NCBI GenBank assembly: GCA_946621635.1
Contig: CAMOOR010000008.1
Span: forward strand, 1 to 52,511
DNA: 52,511 nucleotides
Direction: 5' to 3'
Source of the DNA: Colimorpha sp002372855
GTDB taxonomy: Bacteria; Bacteroidota; Bacteroidia; Bacteroidales; P3
In this document: positions 42,080 to 50,460 of the stretch, piece after piece
Layout: every line of letters begins with the position of its first letter
Position numbering within the stretch: position 1 is the stretch's first letter
Made by a program: the position numbers and the translations under genes
The notes under the pieces: generated by a model
The model's database searches: none
The model's input: the letters and a program-made list of their open reading frames with translations, nothing else
Told to the model about the DNA's origin: nothing

Positions 42080-44746
42080 ATGAAAGTCCGCCAACTACGT
42101 ATCCGCGCCAGCTACCCAAACTTTTACATGGTGAATCTCTACGCCCGCGAGGGCCACGAGATTTTCGACCACGACAGCGAAGACCCCGCCAACCAACTTG
42201 AAGGCAACAAGCCCGGCACCGTGCGCTACCAGCTGGAAGGCGACCCCGAGGGGCAATACCGCGAGTTTCCCCCACGGTGGTACGACATGAACAGGCTGCT
42301 CCGACTACGCGACGACAAGCAAATCCACTTCCTGGAGTTGCTCCTTGGGGAAAAAGAGAACAGCCTGATCGACGAGGAACGGGCGGAACTGAGCGCCACC
42401 CGCAAGCACTTCCGCGACGACTGCATCCAATACGTCAAGGAGCACCCCCTGACCAACAACGAATACCTCATCACCACGCTGACTGCCGGCGAATTCACCG
42501 ACGAGGAAATCAGCTACAAGGGCCGCATGCTACTCGACCTCACGCGCAACAGCTATCCCGTACCCGACTTCTGCATCCTCACCTCGCGCTCGTTCCAGAA
42601 CCCCGAACTGCTCAACGAGCACCTGGGGACCGCTGTACGCAACCTGGAAATCATGACACGCTGCCGCCTGGGCGACAAGCGCAACCCTCTCGTCTTCGCC
42701 ATCCGCTGCGCCATGCCGCAGTATATCCCCGGCCTCATGCCCACACTGCTCAATATCGGCGTCACCCGGACAGCCTACGAGGCACTGACCTCCAAGTTTG
42801 AGCTGCCGATGGCCAACCGAGTCTACCTCAGCACCCTGCACACCATCTGCGAGATGCTGGGCATCGAGCACCGCTACCAGAATTCGGACATCCAGCTCTC
42901 CCCCCAGGACCAGGAGAAACGCATCGAAACCCTGGAAAACCGCATCGCCGCCACCACCGACGGCCAGCGCCTGCTGACCGATGCCGAATACCAGGTGCAG
43001 CAGCTGACGCAGTATGTCAGGAAATTCTACATCGACAACTCCGACCTCATCCTCACCTTCATGCAAGGCAAACAGGCCTTCCCGAGCCTCATTCTGCAGC
43101 GCATGGTGTGGACCATCGGCAACGACGAGAGCTATCCCGGCGTGCTCTACAGCCGCCACTCGCGCACCGGCGAGGGCAAACAGATTGAGAGCTACAGGAA
43201 TATCTTCGGCGAGGAAATCATGACCGGCGACGTCACCACCGAAGACCTCGCCTACTCCAACCGAAACGAAATCATGCTCACGTTTCCGGCCGTGTACCAT
43301 TTCGACCCACTGCTGAAGAAACTTGAGTACCGATACAAGACACCCGTCACCATAGAGTTTGCCGTCGAGACGAGGCCCCACAAACTGAGTCTCTTCTCGG
43401 TGCTGCAACTCAACGCCTCGGAGATGACCGGACGAGCCGCCCTCATCTCGGCCATCGACATGCGCAACGACGGTCTCATCGGCGACAACCATGTGATGGA
43501 CCTCATCAAGCCATACCACCTGAGACAAATAATCTCAGCCTCGATTGACGACCGCTCGCTGTCCACGCTGCAGTTTTTCTCCCACGGGCTCAGCGTCCTG
43601 CCACGCACGGCCATCTCGGCCCGCCTCTGCTTCTCTGTGGCCAAAGCCAAGGAATTCAAAAGCAAGGGCGAGAACGTGTGCCTGTGCCAGGAGCACTTCG
43701 TGCCGGAGGACACCATCACCCTCAACGAGGTCGATGCCATCCTCAGCATGATGCCTGCCGCCATACACGTCGTCACCGCCTGCCGCGGTTATGGCATTCC
43801 CGCCTTCATGGACCTGCACTCCTACGGTATCAATATTGTAGGGAACAGTATTGTCAACCAAGATGGTATAACCATCAACGAAGGAGAGATGCTCACCGTC
43901 AGCTCGAAGCGGCAAAGCCTCTTCAAAGGCCAGGCAGCCTTCAAGCCCGCACGCTTCACTAAATACTATGAGGGGGCCGACGTAGAGCTGGGGGATGACG
44001 AACGCATCTTTTTCGAAAGGATGAAGGTGGCCTATGGCCAATACCAGCGGATTGTCACCTCGCAAGAGGCATCGTACATTACCGACCTGGGCAAGCTGGC
44101 CAGGCTGATACGCTGCAACCTGCAGAACAAACCCAAAATCGCCAGTGAGATAGTGAACTCGTGGTATGACAACCACCACGAAGAATATGTACGCCAGGTG
44201 CTGGAAAGCCGTATGGGAGACCACAACGACCAAAGCCGCCTGTTTGACATGCTGGAAAGACGCCACAAGATCGACCTTTTCCAACGGGCATATATGCTTT
44301 GCCGCCAGAGGGGCATTTCGGGGCTTACGGCCGGTAGTTTTATGATTGGGCGCTTTGTAGCACGGCCTCTTCCCCGCAAAATGTGGGACAGCCTTAGCAA
44401 TGCCGTGGTGGCATTTCTCTTGAACGAGTATGTGCTATACGAAAAATACCAGCAAGTATTGCAAGAAGTGGGTGAAATCAAACTGGCACGCGCCCACTCA
44501 CGAATCGAGACCGAGGGCATCGACAATATGGTGGTGAAGAATTTTGACCTCAACAACTTTGTTCCCCTGCTCTATTCGCAACACGACTGGGGGCAAGTGG
44601 CCAACGAGCTGGAGCACATGGAACATCAAGACAACACTCATCTCCTGGTCAACATGCTAAGCCGACCAATCAACGAGATTTTCGACATGTCCACACCCTG
44701 GAAGGCGGCCCTTATCGAGGATCTTCTTCACCAATCGGAAGATTAA
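42080..44746 (+). CDS. PPDK-like protein without the catalytic His and PEP-binding barrel
   Basis: The start ATG at 42080 gives 888 residues. Residues about 200-480 resemble the ATP-grasp part of pyruvate phosphate dikinase: NPLVFAIRCAMPQYIPGLMPTLLNIG corresponds to NPLLVSVRSGA..SMPGMMDT, followed by YRNIFGEEIMTGD, IEFAVETRP and TGRAALISAIDMRNDGLI. A swivelling-like domain follows (about 500-620), but where PPDK has GGMTSHAAVVAR this protein has MMPAAIHVVTAC, so the phospho-His is absent. The C-terminal 240 residues are a unique helical segment, not the PEP/pyruvate barrel. It is probably a regulatory or scaffold relative. Function unknown. Confidence 0.62.
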   Translation: MKVRQLRIRASYPNFYMVNLYAREGHEIFDHDSEDPANQLEGNKPGTVRYQLEGDPEGQYREFPPRWYDMNRLLRLRDDKQIHFLELLLGEKENSLIDEERAELSATRKHFRDDCIQYVKEHPLTNNEYLITTLTAGEFTDEEISYKGRMLLDLTRNSYPVPDFCILTSRSFQNPELLNEHLGTAVRNLEIMTRCRLGDKRNPLVFAIRCAMPQYIPGLMPTLLNIGVTRTAYEALTSKFELPMANRVYLSTLHTICEMLGIEHRYQNSDIQLSPQDQEKRIETLENRIAATTDGQRLLTDAEYQVQQLTQYVRKFYIDNSDLILTFMQGKQAFPSLILQRMVWTIGNDESYPGVLYSRHSRTGEGKQIESYRNIFGEEIMTGDVTTEDLAYSNRNEIMLTFPAVYHFDPLLKKLEYRYKTPVTIEFAVETRPHKLSLFSVLQLNASEMTGRAALISAIDMRNDGLIGDNHVMDLIKPYHLRQIISASIDDRSLSTLQFFSHGLSVLPRTAISARLCFSVAKAKEFKSKGENVCLCQEHFVPEDTITLNEVDAILSMMPAAIHVVTACRGYGIPAFMDLHSYGINIVGNSIVNQDGITINEGEMLTVSSKRQSLFKGQAAFKPARFTKYYEGADVELGDDERIFFERMKVAYGQYQRIVTSQEASYITDLGKLARLIRCNLQNKPKIASEIVNSWYDNHHEEYVRQVLESRMGDHNDQSRLFDMLERRHKIDLFQRAYMLCRQRGISGLTAGSFMIGRFVARPLPRKMWDSLSNAVVAFLLNEYVLYEKYQQVLQEVGEIKLARAHSRIETEGIDNMVVKNFDLNNFVPLLYSQHDWGQVANELEHMEHQDNTHLLVNMLSRPINEIFDMSTPWKAALIEDLLHQSED

Positions 44747-45798
44747 TCGATACCAAACCTGCGGCCATAGGTCCACTCGATGAATTCCACCCGTCCGCCA
44801 TGGGCATTAACCGCAACACCCACATAGTTCTTGCCGAAGTTATAGTAGGCACCCGCACGTTCGTAGAAAGGAGTGGTCACCTGGGGCGAACACAGCAAGA
44901 CCGGACCAGCACCAGCCTTAATGCTGAGCGGTCCCCAGAAAAACTCCATCATGGCCATTGCACTGATATACAACGGTAACTGATAGGCCCCTTCTTCGCG
45001 GTCGAGGTGGCGTGTATCGCATGTGTTGTACCACAGGTCCACAGCGCCACCGAAGGCGAAAGTGGGGCTGGTATAGTGCTGAAGATAAAGCGAGAGGTCG
45101 TAACAGAAATAATAGCCATCAAAATCCCTGTCACGCGACATGACCCACCCCGGCGAGAATGCCAGCCCAAACTCATTTCTGGGCAAGGCAGCAGAACCGG
45201 TTTCAGGATAGGGCTCCTCGGGGATACGATTGCCAAAAGAATAGCCTAGGTCCAGTTGGATATAGTTAAGTCCCATATTGGGCCACATAAGCATGCCGTT
45301 ACTTGTGTGAAGAACATGCGCAGACAAGTAGAGTTGTTTTGCAGGACGGAAAGTAAGACCGATGTCGATGAGACAGTTGACAAGAGATCCAATAAAGATA
45401 TTGTTTGTATCTCCGGTAATGCTGCGTGGGCGAGTATAGGCCGACAGACCCAAGCCAAGACTCCAGGCCCATTGAGAGCTTTTCTCAAAAGGCTGCTGAA
45501 GAAGGCCTGTGATACCAAATCGGTCGCCGGCTGGTGAATTGGGAATTGCGGAGAACGAAGCCTTGATTCCGAAGAAGGGGAAATTGCGATGCACACGCCA
45601 ATAGGACGAGTCGATGCCGCGACTCCAGAGGGTAATGTCCATCCCAAGAGTCAGCGAACTGTTGTCGCTATAGCTGGTATTATTGGGCATCATATAGCCT
45701 GTGTTGAGCGAAACGTCCCAGCTGAACAAAGTTGTTTTCTGGGCCTTTAGTGCAAAAACCGAAGTCAGGACAAGCAATATGGCCAGCAATCTTTTCAT
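44743..45798 (-). CDS. PagL-like lipid A deacylase (acyloxyacyl hydrolase)
   Basis: A 351-residue outer-membrane beta-barrel protein with a signal peptide (cut near LKAQ). The motif HTSNG (His164-Thr-Ser166) with PNMGLNYIQLDLGYSFGNR matches the catalytic His-Ser segment of PagL, which removes the 3-O acyl chain from lipid A. Alternating strands with aromatic residues fill the length. It ends in convergent overlap with the upstream PPDK-like gene: the two TAA stops share ATTAAT. It overlaps ligA's end by 4 bp. Confidence 0.82.
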   Translation of the reverse strand: MKRLLAILLVLTSVFALKAQKTTLFSWDVSLNTGYMMPNNTSYSDNSSLTLGMDITLWSRGIDSSYWRVHRNFPFFGIKASFSAIPNSPAGDRFGITGLLQQPFEKSSQWAWSLGLGLSAYTRPRSITGDTNNIFIGSLVNCLIDIGLTFRPAKQLYLSAHVLHTSNGMLMWPNMGLNYIQLDLGYSFGNRIPEEPYPETGSAALPRNEFGLAFSPGWVMSRDRDFDGYYFCYDLSLYLQHYTSPTFAFGGAVDLWYNTCDTRHLDREEGAYQLPLYISAMAMMEFFWGPLSIKAGAGPVLLCSPQVTTPFYERAGAYYNFGKNYVGVAVNAHGGRVEFIEWTYGRRFGID

Positions 45799-47834
45799 TT
45801 TTCTATCATAGCAATATAATCCTCCTCCGAAAGAATCGGCACACCCAAACTCTCCGCCTTTTTACGTTTCTCTGGTCCCATTTTCTCTCCTGCCAGCAGG
45901 TATGACGTTTTACCGCTGATTGAACCCGACACCTTGCCGCCATGTTTCTCAATGTCTTCCTTTATTTCACTGCGGGAAAAACGATTGAAAACACCACTGA
46001 CAACAAAGACCAGTCCGTCGAGCGGACCGCTTTCGACCTCCCAATGCCCACTCATCTGCAATCCGGCAGTCCGCAACCTCTCCACGATGGCTCGATGGTC
46101 TGCATTGGAAAACCATTCGTAAACCGATTTCGCCGTCACCTCACCTACATCTTCCACTTGTGCCAGTTCCTCTTCGGTAGCAGCCATAAGGGAATCGATG
46201 TTGCCAAAGTATCGGGCAATCTTTTTTGCACCGACCTCACCCACATAACGAATACCCAATGAGAATAGGACACGCTCGAATGGGACCTGCTTGGATGCCT
46301 CAATGGCGGCAAGAAGATTGTCGGCAGACTTGTCTTGAATGGATGCTGACTGGTCGGCACCCAAACCCAGAATCTGTTCCCGACGAAGGTCGTATATATC
46401 TGCAATATTGCGAATGAGCCCGGCGGAATAGAACAAGTCCAGACGCTCTGGGCCAAGGGACTCTATATCCATAGCCTTACGGCTTACAAAATGTTCGAGA
46501 CGGCCAAGAATCTGAGGGCGACACCCGTCCGAATTCGGGCAATAGTGCCCCGCCTCACCTTCGGCACGGACCAAGGGAGTACCACACTCGGGACAGTATT
46601 GGACATAGGCCACCGGCATGGAGCCCGGGAGTCGCTTCTCGTTGTCGACGCCGACAACCTTGGGAATAATCTCGCCTCCCTTTTCGATAAAGAGGTGGTC
46701 CCCGATATGGATGTCCATCTTCTGGATGAAATCGGCATTGACAAGGGTGGCACGGCGTACAGTGGTGCCTCCAAGCCAGACCGGCTGGAGATTGGCAACA
46801 GGGGTCACCTTGCCCGTGCGGCCCACCTGATAGGAAATACTCTGAAGGGGTGTGCTGACACGTTCGGCCTTGAACTTGTAGGCTATAGCCCAGCGGGGCG
46901 ACTTGGCGGTGAGGCCAAGGCGGTCCCAGAGACCTGTCTGATTGACTTTGATAACAATGCCGTCAATACCAAAAGGAAGACTCCAGCGGGCTCGGTCCCA
47001 ATGGTCGATGAAAGACTTGATCTCGTTGATATCGCGACACTCCTGTATGTAGGGTTGCACCTTGAACCCCATTTGGCGTGCCCACTGGAGTCGGCCGAAA
47101 TGCGTGTCGGGAAGGAGCCTGTCGTCTGGTCCCATCATGAAATACATACAGAACATAAGCTTGCGCTTGGCACACTCGGCGGAATCCTGCAGCTTCAAGC
47201 TGCCGCTGGCGGCATTGCGGGGATTCGCAAAAGGCTCGTCTCCATCAGCCTCGCGCTGCCTGTTCATAACATCGAATGCCTCGAAAGGATAGACCACCTC
47301 GCCTCGAACTTCGAAATCGTCGGGGAAATCGCCGCGCAAGCGGAGCGGTATGGTTGGAATGGTCTTGGCGTTGAGGGTGATATCGTCGCCGACGGCACCG
47401 TTTCCACGGGTGACGGCCTGGACCAAGCGTCCATGCCTATAAGTCAGCCCGATGGCAACGCCGTCGTACTTCAGCTCGCAGGTGTAGCTGAACGTTTCTC
47501 CATCGAGCAATCGCCTGGTCCGTTCTTCAAACTCCTCTATCTCTTCTATCGAATACGTATTCCCCAACGAAAGCATCGGAAAACGGTGCTCCACCTGGCG
47601 GAAACTCTTGTTCACCTCCCCTCCTACCCTCTTCGTCGGCGACAAAGGCGACGCCAACTCTGGATATTGCCGCTCCAAATCCTGAAGCTCCCTCAACATC
47701 CCATCGAACTCCTCATCGCTCACCAGCGACCGGTCGTTCATATAATACTCATAGTTCAACTGGTCAATACGTTCGGCCAGCTCGTCCATCCTCTTTTGGA
47801 CTGGGGCAGTGTCTACTGCGCTGAAAAGGTCCAT
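45795..47834 (-). CDS. ligA: NAD-dependent DNA ligase
   Basis: A 679-residue LigA. The adenylated lysine is Lys122 in CELKYDGVAIGL. The N-terminal Ia domain, TRGNGAVGDDITLNAKTIP, OB-fold, a Cys4 zinc finger (CPECGTPLVRAEGEAGHYC...C), helix-hairpin-helix repeats and the C-terminal BRCT domain (GPLDGLVFVVSGVFNRFSRSEIKEDI) are all present. It seals nicks in replication and repair. It overlaps dapF by 22 bp and the PagL-like gene by 4 bp. Confidence 0.98.
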   Translation of the reverse strand: MDLFSAVDTAPVQKRMDELAERIDQLNYEYYMNDRSLVSDEEFDGMLRELQDLERQYPELASPLSPTKRVGGEVNKSFRQVEHRFPMLSLGNTYSIEEIEEFEERTRRLLDGETFSYTCELKYDGVAIGLTYRHGRLVQAVTRGNGAVGDDITLNAKTIPTIPLRLRGDFPDDFEVRGEVVYPFEAFDVMNRQREADGDEPFANPRNAASGSLKLQDSAECAKRKLMFCMYFMMGPDDRLLPDTHFGRLQWARQMGFKVQPYIQECRDINEIKSFIDHWDRARWSLPFGIDGIVIKVNQTGLWDRLGLTAKSPRWAIAYKFKAERVSTPLQSISYQVGRTGKVTPVANLQPVWLGGTTVRRATLVNADFIQKMDIHIGDHLFIEKGGEIIPKVVGVDNEKRLPGSMPVAYVQYCPECGTPLVRAEGEAGHYCPNSDGCRPQILGRLEHFVSRKAMDIESLGPERLDLFYSAGLIRNIADIYDLRREQILGLGADQSASIQDKSADNLLAAIEASKQVPFERVLFSLGIRYVGEVGAKKIARYFGNIDSLMAATEEELAQVEDVGEVTAKSVYEWFSNADHRAIVERLRTAGLQMSGHWEVESGPLDGLVFVVSGVFNRFSRSEIKEDIEKHGGKVSGSISGKTSYLLAGEKMGPEKRKKAESLGVPILSEEDYIAMIEK

Positions 47835-48595
47835 TCTCCTGTAAAATTTAATGATACGGGTCCCGTGAGCCGCACATCCCCGTAACCCGTACCGTTCTTC
47901 ACAAAACCAACGTGGAAATTACCCCCTCGGGTCACCAGATCGTTCTTCCCGCTGACCAGTGCACATGCCGTCACACCCGTACCGCACGCCCACGTCTCGT
48001 CCTCAACACCCCTCTCATAGGTACGCACCGACAGGCGGCCGTCGGCCAACTCCTCAACGAAATCCACATTCGTACCTTGGGGAAACACCTCCCTCATATT
48101 GCGGATACGGCGCCCTTCGCCAACAACATCATAGCACTCCAAATCGTCAACATACTGGACATAATGCGGCGAACCCGTATCCACAAACCATCCGTCAAGA
48201 CAACGGGAAATCCCACCCTCTGCCACATCCCTCATGCCCAGCTCCACAATCCCCCTGCGCCTCTCTGCATCCCACTCCTCCACCTCGGCCCAGTGTGGAC
48301 CGTCGCATCCGAGGAAACGCAACCGCTCCCCCAATCCCAGCAAAAAAGCAAACGCGGCAATACACCGGCCCCCGTTGCCACACATCGACCCGACTCTGCC
48401 GTCACTGTTGTAATACACCATCTCGAAATCATATCCCTCTCCAGCACGATCCAGCGTCATAAAACCGTCTGCCCCCACACCGTACCGACGGTGGCATATC
48501 CGGGCCACCTCCTCCACACCGAACGTGCGGCCAACCTCTCGATTGTCCACCACTACAAAATCATTACCCGCACCGTCAAACTTGTAAAACACCAT
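47813..48595 (-). CDS. dapF: Diaminopimelate epimerase
   Basis: Starting at MVFYKFDGAGNDF gives 260 residues. An upstream in-frame ATG adds ten basic residues and is disfavoured. The cofactor-free epimerase has two catalytic cysteines: Cys72 in MCGNGGRC and Cys204 in TWACGTGVTAC. It converts LL- to meso-diaminopimelate for peptidoglycan and lysine. In this organism it lies between dnaX and ligA. Confidence 0.95.
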   Translation of the reverse strand: MVFYKFDGAGNDFVVVDNREVGRTFGVEEVARICHRRYGVGADGFMTLDRAGEGYDFEMVYYNSDGRVGSMCGNGGRCIAAFAFLLGLGERLRFLGCDGPHWAEVEEWDAERRRGIVELGMRDVAEGGISRCLDGWFVDTGSPHYVQYVDDLECYDVVGEGRRIRNMREVFPQGTNVDFVEELADGRLSVRTYERGVEDETWACGTGVTACALVSGKNDLVTRGGNFHVGFVKNGTGYGDVRLTGPVSLNFTGEWTFSAQ

Positions 48596-48636
48596 AAACC
48601 TTTTTTTTAACTTTACACTAAACACTCATCACTTTT

Positions 48637-49242
48637 TTAGTAATCCAACAGCGGGAAAAGCTTGTGCAGCTCCTCCATCTCCGGATTCGCCGCCACCATC
48701 GCCGCATACTTGTCGTCGGGCGTATAGATAACCTCCGCCTTCTCGACAAAACGGGGATTTACCTTGCAGTCCAGCGTCTTCATACCCGTACGGCTCCTGA
48801 AAAACTCCATCACATCAATCTTGTGGGGTTTGAATTCGTCGGCGAAGGAGACCGTCTGCGCGTCGACCTCAAAGCAGCCCCCCTGCTCCCCGAGCCGCGG
48901 GACGCCCTCCCCCATCAGTTCCTCCAATCCCAGCTTCTCCGCCGCCTCCCTCCAGTATTGCGCCAGCGTCTCCACCGTCAGGGGCTTCACCTCGATGGAG
49001 ATGTGCTCCACCGGCTCCGCCTTTGCAGCGGACTTGATGGAGATAGAGGAGAAGAGCGGCGAGCGCGGAGTGGGATGCGGGGCGCCGGAGGGGACGGGTT
49101 GCTGGACGGCAGGGACTGGCGACTGTTGGACAACAGGAGCGGGCGGCTGCTGGACAACAGGAGGTTCCGCCGCGGCATCCTTGGGTTCGGAATGCTGCGG
49201 AACGGGTGGTTTCTCCGTGCCTGCCTCGCGGCCTCTAGCAAT
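48637..49242 (-). CDS. dnaX: DnaX C-terminal (tau-like) segment, after an in-frame amber codon
   Basis: This 201-codon open stretch is in the same frame as the dnaX gene directly above it and starts right after the TAG at 49243-49245. The first ~75 codons are Pro/Gln/Val/Ser-rich (VVQQPPAPVVQQ type). The last ~125 form the compact C-terminal domain typical of Bacteroidales DnaX (MEFFRSRTGMKTLDCKV, YTPDDKYAAMVAANPEMEELHKLFPLLDY). There is no clear own start; the first GTG is at 49011. Coding continues without other stops, so only the single TAG splits the gene. Confidence 0.85.
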   Translation of the reverse strand: MARGREAGTEKPPVPQHSEPKDAAAEPPVVQQPPAPVVQQSPVPAVQQPVPSGAPHPTPRSPLFSSISIKSAAKAEPVEHISIEVKPLTVETLAQYWREAAEKLGLEELMGEGVPRLGEQGGCFEVDAQTVSFADEFKPHKIDVMEFFRSRTGMKTLDCKVNPRFVEKAEVIYTPDDKYAAMVAANPEMEELHKLFPLLDY

Positions 49243-50346
49243 CTATGTTTGAGGCATGGTGACGGAGGCGAGCTTCATCAGGCACACCTCCACGAAGAGA
49301 TTCTTGTTGTTGGCCTCGCGGAAACGGAACTCGTAGTCGGAGGCGGTGGTAAGCCATGAGAGCAGCATGGGCAGACCGCATTGCTGGGCCTGCTGGCCAA
49401 AGCGTTGGCGGGTGGTATCGCCGCCGTCGATGAGCTGTAGGGTCTGCGGGTCGAGGCTGACCATGAGGTTGCGTAGGTGCTCGCAGAGGCCGGTGAGGAA
49501 ATGCTGTCCGCCGAAGCCCTTGCCGATGACCTCCTGGTAGAGCAGCAGGGCACCGCTGAGGTTGGCGGAGCGAAGATAATCGACCAGGCGGAAATAGTAG
49601 TCGGAATCCAGCACGTTCAAGTTTTCCAGCACGCCACTGTAGGTGAGGTTTCCCTGGGTGAAGTTGACCAGCTGGTCGAAGATGGAGAGGGCGTCGCGCA
49701 GACCGCCTTCGGCCTTGCGGGCCACCACCTCCAGCGCTCCTTCTTCGTACTTCACACCTTCGTTGTCGGCCACGTACTTCAGGTGGCCCACGATGTCGGT
49801 GCTCTCGATGCGCTTGAAGTCAAACACCTGGCAACGGCTGAGGATGGTGGGGATGATCTTGTGTTTCTCGGTGGTGGCGAGGATGAACTTGGCGTAGGCA
49901 GGAGGCTCCTCGAGGGTCTTCAGGAAGGCGTTGAAGGCCGCCTGGCTGAGCATGTGCACCTCGTCGATGATGTAGACCTTGTATTTGCCGGTTTGCGGGG
50001 GAATGTAGACCTGCTTCACCAGGTCGCGCATATTGTCCACCGAGTTGTTCGACGCCGCGTCGAGCTCGAAGATGCTCATCGAGGCGCCCTCGTTGAAGGA
50101 GCGACAGCTGTCGCACTCGTTGCATGCCTCGCCGTCGGCGGTGCGGTGTTCGCAGTTGATGGTTTTGGCCAGGATACGTGCGCAGGTTGTTTTGCCCACG
50201 CCTCGGGGACCGCAGAAAAGGAAAGCCTGCGGCAGCTGCCCTGTTGCGATGGCGTTCTTCAGCGTCCGGGTGATATGCTCCTGCCCGACGACACTGGCAA
50301 ATGTCGTGGGTCTATACTTTCTTGCCGATACTACAAAATTATCCAT
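49243..50346 (-). CDS. dnaX: DNA polymerase III gamma/tau subunit, gamma-like part
   Basis: A 367-residue AAA+ clamp-loader subunit, ending at an in-frame TAG. It has Walker A GPRGVGKT (46-53), a zinc site (Cys65, Cys75, Cys78, Cys81), DEVH (Walker B) and SRC sensor 1. The gamma-like product lacks the linker and tau-like C-terminus, which are encoded in frame just beyond the stop (48637-49242). A promoter motif lies at 50375-50382. The reader should treat the two entries as one interrupted gene until proven otherwise. Confidence 0.93.
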   Translation of the reverse strand: MDNFVVSARKYRPTTFASVVGQEHITRTLKNAIATGQLPQAFLFCGPRGVGKTTCARILAKTINCEHRTADGEACNECDSCRSFNEGASMSIFELDAASNNSVDNMRDLVKQVYIPPQTGKYKVYIIDEVHMLSQAAFNAFLKTLEEPPAYAKFILATTEKHKIIPTILSRCQVFDFKRIESTDIVGHLKYVADNEGVKYEEGALEVVARKAEGGLRDALSIFDQLVNFTQGNLTYSGVLENLNVLDSDYYFRLVDYLRSANLSGALLLYQEVIGKGFGGQHFLTGLCEHLRNLMVSLDPQTLQLIDGGDTTRQRFGQQAQQCGLPMLLSWLTTASDYEFRFREANNKNLFVEVCLMKLASVTMPQT

Positions 50347-50374
50347 ATCGAGTGATACTATCTATTTTAAAATG

Positions 50375-50382
50375 CAAAGATA
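50375..50382 (-). promoter_or_regulatory. dnaX promoter -7 motif
   Basis: TATCTTTG followed by CA on the minus strand, 29 nt upstream of the dnaX start. Upstream is an A/T-rich segment and the clpB terminator. Confidence 0.65.
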
Positions 50383-50410
50383 CACATTTTTTTTCATTTA
50401 TAAAGAAAAA

Positions 50411-50441
50411 AAAGAGGTGCACAGCGGGTGTGCACCTCTTT
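50411..50441 (-). terminator. clpB terminator
   Basis: AAAGAGGTGCAC (50411-50422) pairs with 50430-50441. On the minus strand the stem is followed by a run of about ten U/C-poor U bases. It lies 20 nt past the clpB stop. Confidence 0.9.
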
Positions 50442-50460
50442 TCATTTGTCATTCAGGCAG

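Noticed and set aside
49243..49245. Reassignment of TAG to a sense codon in this organism
   Set aside because: def, the FeoB-associated gene and the hypothetical gene at 22299 all end in TAG at the expected place, so TAG works as a stop. This is a local event in dnaX.
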